From Bog-473 sp963743785 (GTDB taxonomy: Bacteria > Actinomycetota > Acidimicrobiia > Acidimicrobiales > RAAP-2): 64,000 bases of DNA. Shown piece after piece: positions 61,438 to 64,000 of this stretch (positions are counted from its first letter, which is position 1; each line of letters begins with the position of its first letter). Made by a program: the position numbers and the translations under genes. The notes beneath the pieces are model-generated. The model searched no databases, was not told the origin of the DNA, and was given only the letters and a program-made list of their open reading frames with translations. Location: NCBI GenBank assembly GCA_963743785.1, contig CAVURD010000008.1, positions 83,955 to 147,954 of the forward strand, in the 5' to 3' direction.

Positions 61438-61959
61438 CTACGAGGTCCGCAGTGTCATACCAGTCTCCAGGAGGGTCTTGAGACTGGAAAGAATAGCGGG
61501 CCAGCCATCGGAGATGGCTTGGAGAACGGCACTACCGGGCTCGAACCCGTCGTGGACGACCGTCAGCATTGCGACGCCGTGGCCGACGTCCTCAATGTCG
61601 AAGGCGACCTTGGAGCGGGGTTCAGCCCGCCAGGCGTCAGCGGTGCTTTCGTCCATGCCGACCTCGGTGGCCCACTCGGGCGTAATCGTGTGCCACGAGT
61701 AGACCAGCCGGGAGTAGGGATCGGACTCGAGGATCACCTGTTCGGGGTCGCTCACGACCAGCCCCACCTCTTCGTGCGCCATGTCGTAGGTGGAGCCCTT
61801 CTTCCAGTCCGAACGGAACGTCTTCCCACCAGCCCTTTGGTGCCGCCAATAGCGTCTCGTCAGTGCAGGGTCGGTGAGGCCCAGCCAGATCCGCTCGGGC
61901 ACGGCCTGGATGTAGTTCGTGTAGGCAAATATCGTCGTTTGGTTGGTGGGTGCAGTCAT
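61438..61959 (-). CDS. SRPBCC/AHSA1-family protein
   Basis: 173 aa. IQAVPERIWLGLTDPALTRRYW, GSTYDMAHEEVGLVVSDPEQ and LVYSWHTITPEW are AHSA1-like. These often pair with ArsR regulators; none is visible here. An ATG 12 bases upstream is a possible alternative start. Confidence 0.88.
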   Translation of the reverse strand: MTAPTNQTTIFAYTNYIQAVPERIWLGLTDPALTRRYWRHQRAGGKTFRSDWKKGSTYDMAHEEVGLVVSDPEQVILESDPYSRLVYSWHTITPEWATEVGMDESTADAWRAEPRSKVAFDIEDVGHGVAMLTVVHDGFEPGSAVLQAISDGWPAILSSLKTLLETGMTLRTS

Positions 61960-62061
61960 TTGCCTTGCCACCAGGCCGGTTGAGTTGTACTGCTATCGAC
62001 TCCCTACCCACATTCGCGCAAGAGGCAACCTGGTGTGGATAGGCACATCCGTTCCGGTGAT

Positions 62062-62430
62062 TCAACTCCTGCTTTTCGGTATCGCCATTTTACGTCGCCC
62101 TGCCCACAAGAGTGCTCGGACCGTCCAGCCGGTTGCCGCAGCGAGACCCGCAATCTGCAGAGCGAACAAGCTCAACGCCGTCTCATAGAGCGGGTTGCCG
62201 CCGGGTGCGGTGACCAGCCACGCGGCTGAGACGGCGACACTTAATAGTCCGATCGCGAAGGCGACTAGGAGAACCAACGAGACTTTCTGGAGGGACTTGT
62301 GGACGGCAAGAGGCACATCGTCGTCGAGCGTTCCGGATGCAGTAAGTATGAATCCGAGGAATACGAGAAGTAACCCAGCAAGGGTCGCAGAGGCCTCCAA
62401 GAGGGCAGTCATTACATCTTGGTGGCTCAT
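62062..62430 (-). CDS. Small membrane protein (three helices)
   Basis: 122 aa. Three hydrophobic stretches (LLEASATLAGLLLVFLGFIL, VSLVLLVAFAIGLLSVAVSA, ALSLFALQIAGLAAATGW) and short polar ends. Function unknown. The ATG at 62430 is favoured over a longer frame. Confidence 0.7.
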   Translation of the reverse strand: MSHQDVMTALLEASATLAGLLLVFLGFILTASGTLDDDVPLAVHKSLQKVSLVLLVAFAIGLLSVAVSAAWLVTAPGGNPLYETALSLFALQIAGLAAATGWTVRALLWAGRRKMAIPKSRS

Positions 62431-62671
62431 GCCGCCACGTTTGCATAGTGGGTGGGCATCGGTCCATCGAGACGAGCGGATTTGATCGAAGGTGGCCACC
62501 CCTGTTCACCGTTCGGAACGCAAGCGATGAGATCCCTTCAATCGTCTGGTTCTGCTCCGGAACCTGAAGCGTAGGTCCCTCCACGTAAGTGCCGAGGGAT
62601 GGATGGCCCCGGCCCGGCGGCTCCCGGCCCGCCGCTGGCGACCATCTCGAACATCGCGTCAGAATCGGAGG

Positions 62672-63301
62672 GTGACCTCGGACGCTTCGGATGACAAGGC
62701 TCGCTCCGTGGCACCGAGGGTCGCTGACTATCGCGGCAAAGAGGCAGATGCCTTTGAGACACTCACCCGTGAGCAATGGGAGTCGGCATCATGGTGCAGC
62801 TGCTGGAGAGTCCGAGACGTCCTGGGTCACCTTGTCCACAACGCCGAAGCCTCGCGAGTGTCGATGGTGCGTGAGGTGATCCGCCACCCCATACGTCCCG
62901 ACAGGGGATTGGATCGGCTTGCTCGCCAGCTCGGAAAGGAGCCCGTCCCAGCCCTGACACAGCGCTTGCGCGAGGCTCAGCATGGTGGGGTACACGTCAT
63001 CGGCTTCCCCGCCGCCGTAGGACTAGGAGACGTCCACGGAAACGACGCTCTTCGTGCTCTCGGCCTGGAGTTTGGAGTCGATCCAGACGATGCGGTGGCG
63101 GTCCTGAATGCATCGCGTAGGGGGTCTGATATTCCACGGCCCCATGGGAAGGTCAGGTTGGTTGCAACCGACGTCTCGTGGTCATTCGGAAAAGGTCCCA
63201 AGGTGACGCTCCGAGCAATCGACCTTGTCATGCTCATGGCCAACCGGCAGCAGATCGTCGGAAAACTTTCAGGTCCGGGCGTGTCGGCGGTGGCCGCATA
63301 A
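62672..63301 (+). CDS. DinB/maleylpyruvate isomerase-like (TIGR03083-type) protein
   Basis: About 209 aa. LTREQWESASWCSCWRVRDV and LGHLVHNAEASRVSMV fit the mycothiol-dependent maleylpyruvate isomerase-like fold, with metal His in the HLVHN area. The function is inferred from fold only. GTG start. Confidence 0.78.
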   Translation: MTSDASDDKARSVAPRVADYRGKEADAFETLTREQWESASWCSCWRVRDVLGHLVHNAEASRVSMVREVIRHPIRPDRGLDRLARQLGKEPVPALTQRLREAQHGGVHVIGFPAAVGLGDVHGNDALRALGLEFGVDPDDAVAVLNASRRGSDIPRPHGKVRLVATDVSWSFGKGPKVTLRAIDLVMLMANRQQIVGKLSGPGVSAVAA

Positions 63302-63451
63302 CGGGCTTGGCAGTCGTCCCGGGGTTGTGCCCATATAGGTCTGCGGGACGGTCCATGGTCGGCTCCTACGTGCTGTGGCCCGCGGGGAGAGACGAGTCTC
63401 ACTTCAACAACTGGCGAACTGCCGAGCGTTGAAATAGCTAGCATCGATCCT

Positions 63452-63652
63452 ATGGTTGCGTTGAGCCATCACACGGGCGTCACCCTCGCCGAGGTCGGAT
63501 TCTTGTTGATTTTGTTTGCCGGTGTCTGGCTCGTCGCCGCTCAAATCCCAGCCTTCAAGATGCCTACTGCGAGAACGATCGTCGCAGGCATTGCGCTCGC
63601 CCTCGCTGGCGTGCTCCTCATCATTGCCACTCACTGGGGTCATTTCGGCTGA
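63452..63652 (+). CDS. Small two-helix membrane protein
   Basis: 66 aa. Two membrane helices (LAEVGFLLILFAGVWLVAAQ and TIVAGIALALAGVLLIIAT) joined by a short basic turn. It resembles small actinobacterial membrane proteins; no function assigned. Confidence 0.65.
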   Translation: MVALSHHTGVTLAEVGFLLILFAGVWLVAAQIPAFKMPTARTIVAGIALALAGVLLIIATHWGHFG

Positions 63653-63698
63653 CCATCCTGTACGTGCTGATACCGGGCAGGGCAGACGGTGCCCCACA

Positions 63699-64000
63699 TC
63701 ACCGGCTACGTGGCGGGTCCCCATTGAGGAGCACCTCGTAGCGGTGGAGCTCTGCGTCGGTGCTCACAAGGCGGAATCCGGCTCGGATGAGAGTCCGTCG
63801 CGAAGCGAAGTTGTCCAGAGTCGTGTCCGCGGTCACCCTGGACAGTCCATGGTCGGCGGCCACGGTCAGCAGGGCGATGACAGCCTCGGCGGCATAGCCA
63901 TGGCGGCGGGCCGAGGGAGCGAGGCCGTAGCCGATCTCGACGCCGCCGCGATTTGGCTGACCCTTGAAGCCGATCCCCCCGATGGCCCGCTCGTCGGCCA
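63699..64000 (-). CDS. GNAT acetyltransferase (cut by window end)
   Basis: The frame from the window end gives IGGIGFKGQPNRGGVEIGYG, LAPSARRHGYAAEAVIALLT and FASRRTLIRAGFRLV, a RimJ-type acetyltransferase. The 5' part lies beyond the window; the stop is TGA at 63699-63701. Confidence 0.88.
   Translation of the reverse strand, partial: ADERAIGGIGFKGQPNRGGVEIGYGLAPSARRHGYAAEAVIALLTVAADHGLSRVTADTTLDNFASRRTLIRAGFRLVSTDAELHRYEVLLNGDPPRSR

Overview
The window is high-GC, densely coded actinobacterial DNA. Pointers are Lsr2, an F420-type luciferase-like oxidoreductase pair, a fused indolepyruvate:ferredoxin oxidoreductase, a CU044_5270-type membrane partner of an ECF sigma factor, and frequent GTG/TTG starts with 4-bp stop/start overlaps. 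Several families (paired LLM enzymes, SRPBCC, amidohydrolase_2, P450, enoyl-CoA hydratases) suggest an Acidimicrobiia-like or mycobacterium-like degrader, but no taxonomic marker is present, so this is inference.

Layout. 1-1.6 kb: the end of an SDR and an SRPBCC protein. 1.7-5.3 kb (minus strand): a five-gene, translationally coupled cluster resembling the maturation part of the methylamine dehydrogenase (mau) locus. It holds a MauD-like thioredoxin (frameshifted), an unknown 173-aa protein, MauE, a Tat-exported MauA-like protein with about 27 Cys and a lectin/propeller-like tail, and a CcdA-like membrane protein. No MauB heavy chain or MauG is visible. 5.7-23 kb: catabolic genes, including a DapB-fold/amine dehydrogenase-like reductase, two phytanoyl-CoA dioxygenase-like proteins, an MDR alcohol dehydrogenase, fused IOR, a Leu/Phe/Val dehydrogenase, methylmalonate-semialdehyde dehydrogenase, an alpha/beta hydrolase, an amidohydrolase, an HtrA-like protease with a good terminator, and a GH3 glycosidase. 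23.4 kb: an Lsr2 homologue with an atypical DNA-binding tail.

25.4-28.2 kb: a P450-TetR-LLM operon. Its promoter (TTGACG, 17 bp, TACCAT) is followed at once by a perfect 15-bp inverted repeat that covers the start of transcription and touches the ribosome binding site, a likely autoregulatory TetR operator. 28-40 kb: a VOC protein, a UbiB-like kinase, an aldo/keto reductase, an FKBP lipoprotein, a lysozyme-like exported protein, a broken 2H phosphoesterase, an ECF sigma/membrane partner pair, methyltransferase and SET proteins, an M28-like protein with an altered active site, and GNATs. 40.9-43.9 kb: a DNA methyltransferase with a nuclease-like C-terminal extension, followed by two unrecognised proteins, possibly an undescribed modification or restriction-like locus. 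43.9-52 kb: a long plus-strand run (GNAT, methyltransferase, nucleotidyltransferase, enoyl-CoA hydratase, LLM), then an aldo/keto reductase, a double VOC protein, a nine-residue-repeat protein with an RDD membrane protein, and a truncated haemoglobin.

52.4 kb: tRNA-Gly(TCC), followed by about 3.7 kb that is gene-poor and contains broken genes, possibly an island or decayed region. 56-64 kb: a frameshifted secreted TIM-barrel-like protein, an HIBADH-type reductase, VOC, an SQR-like flavoprotein, SDR, AHSA1-type SRPBCC, small membrane proteins, a DinB-like protein and a GNAT cut by the window end.

At least four genes show single-base frameshifts, three of them at or next to short homopolymers. 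Assembly error is a live explanation for these and should be ruled out before calling them pseudogenes.
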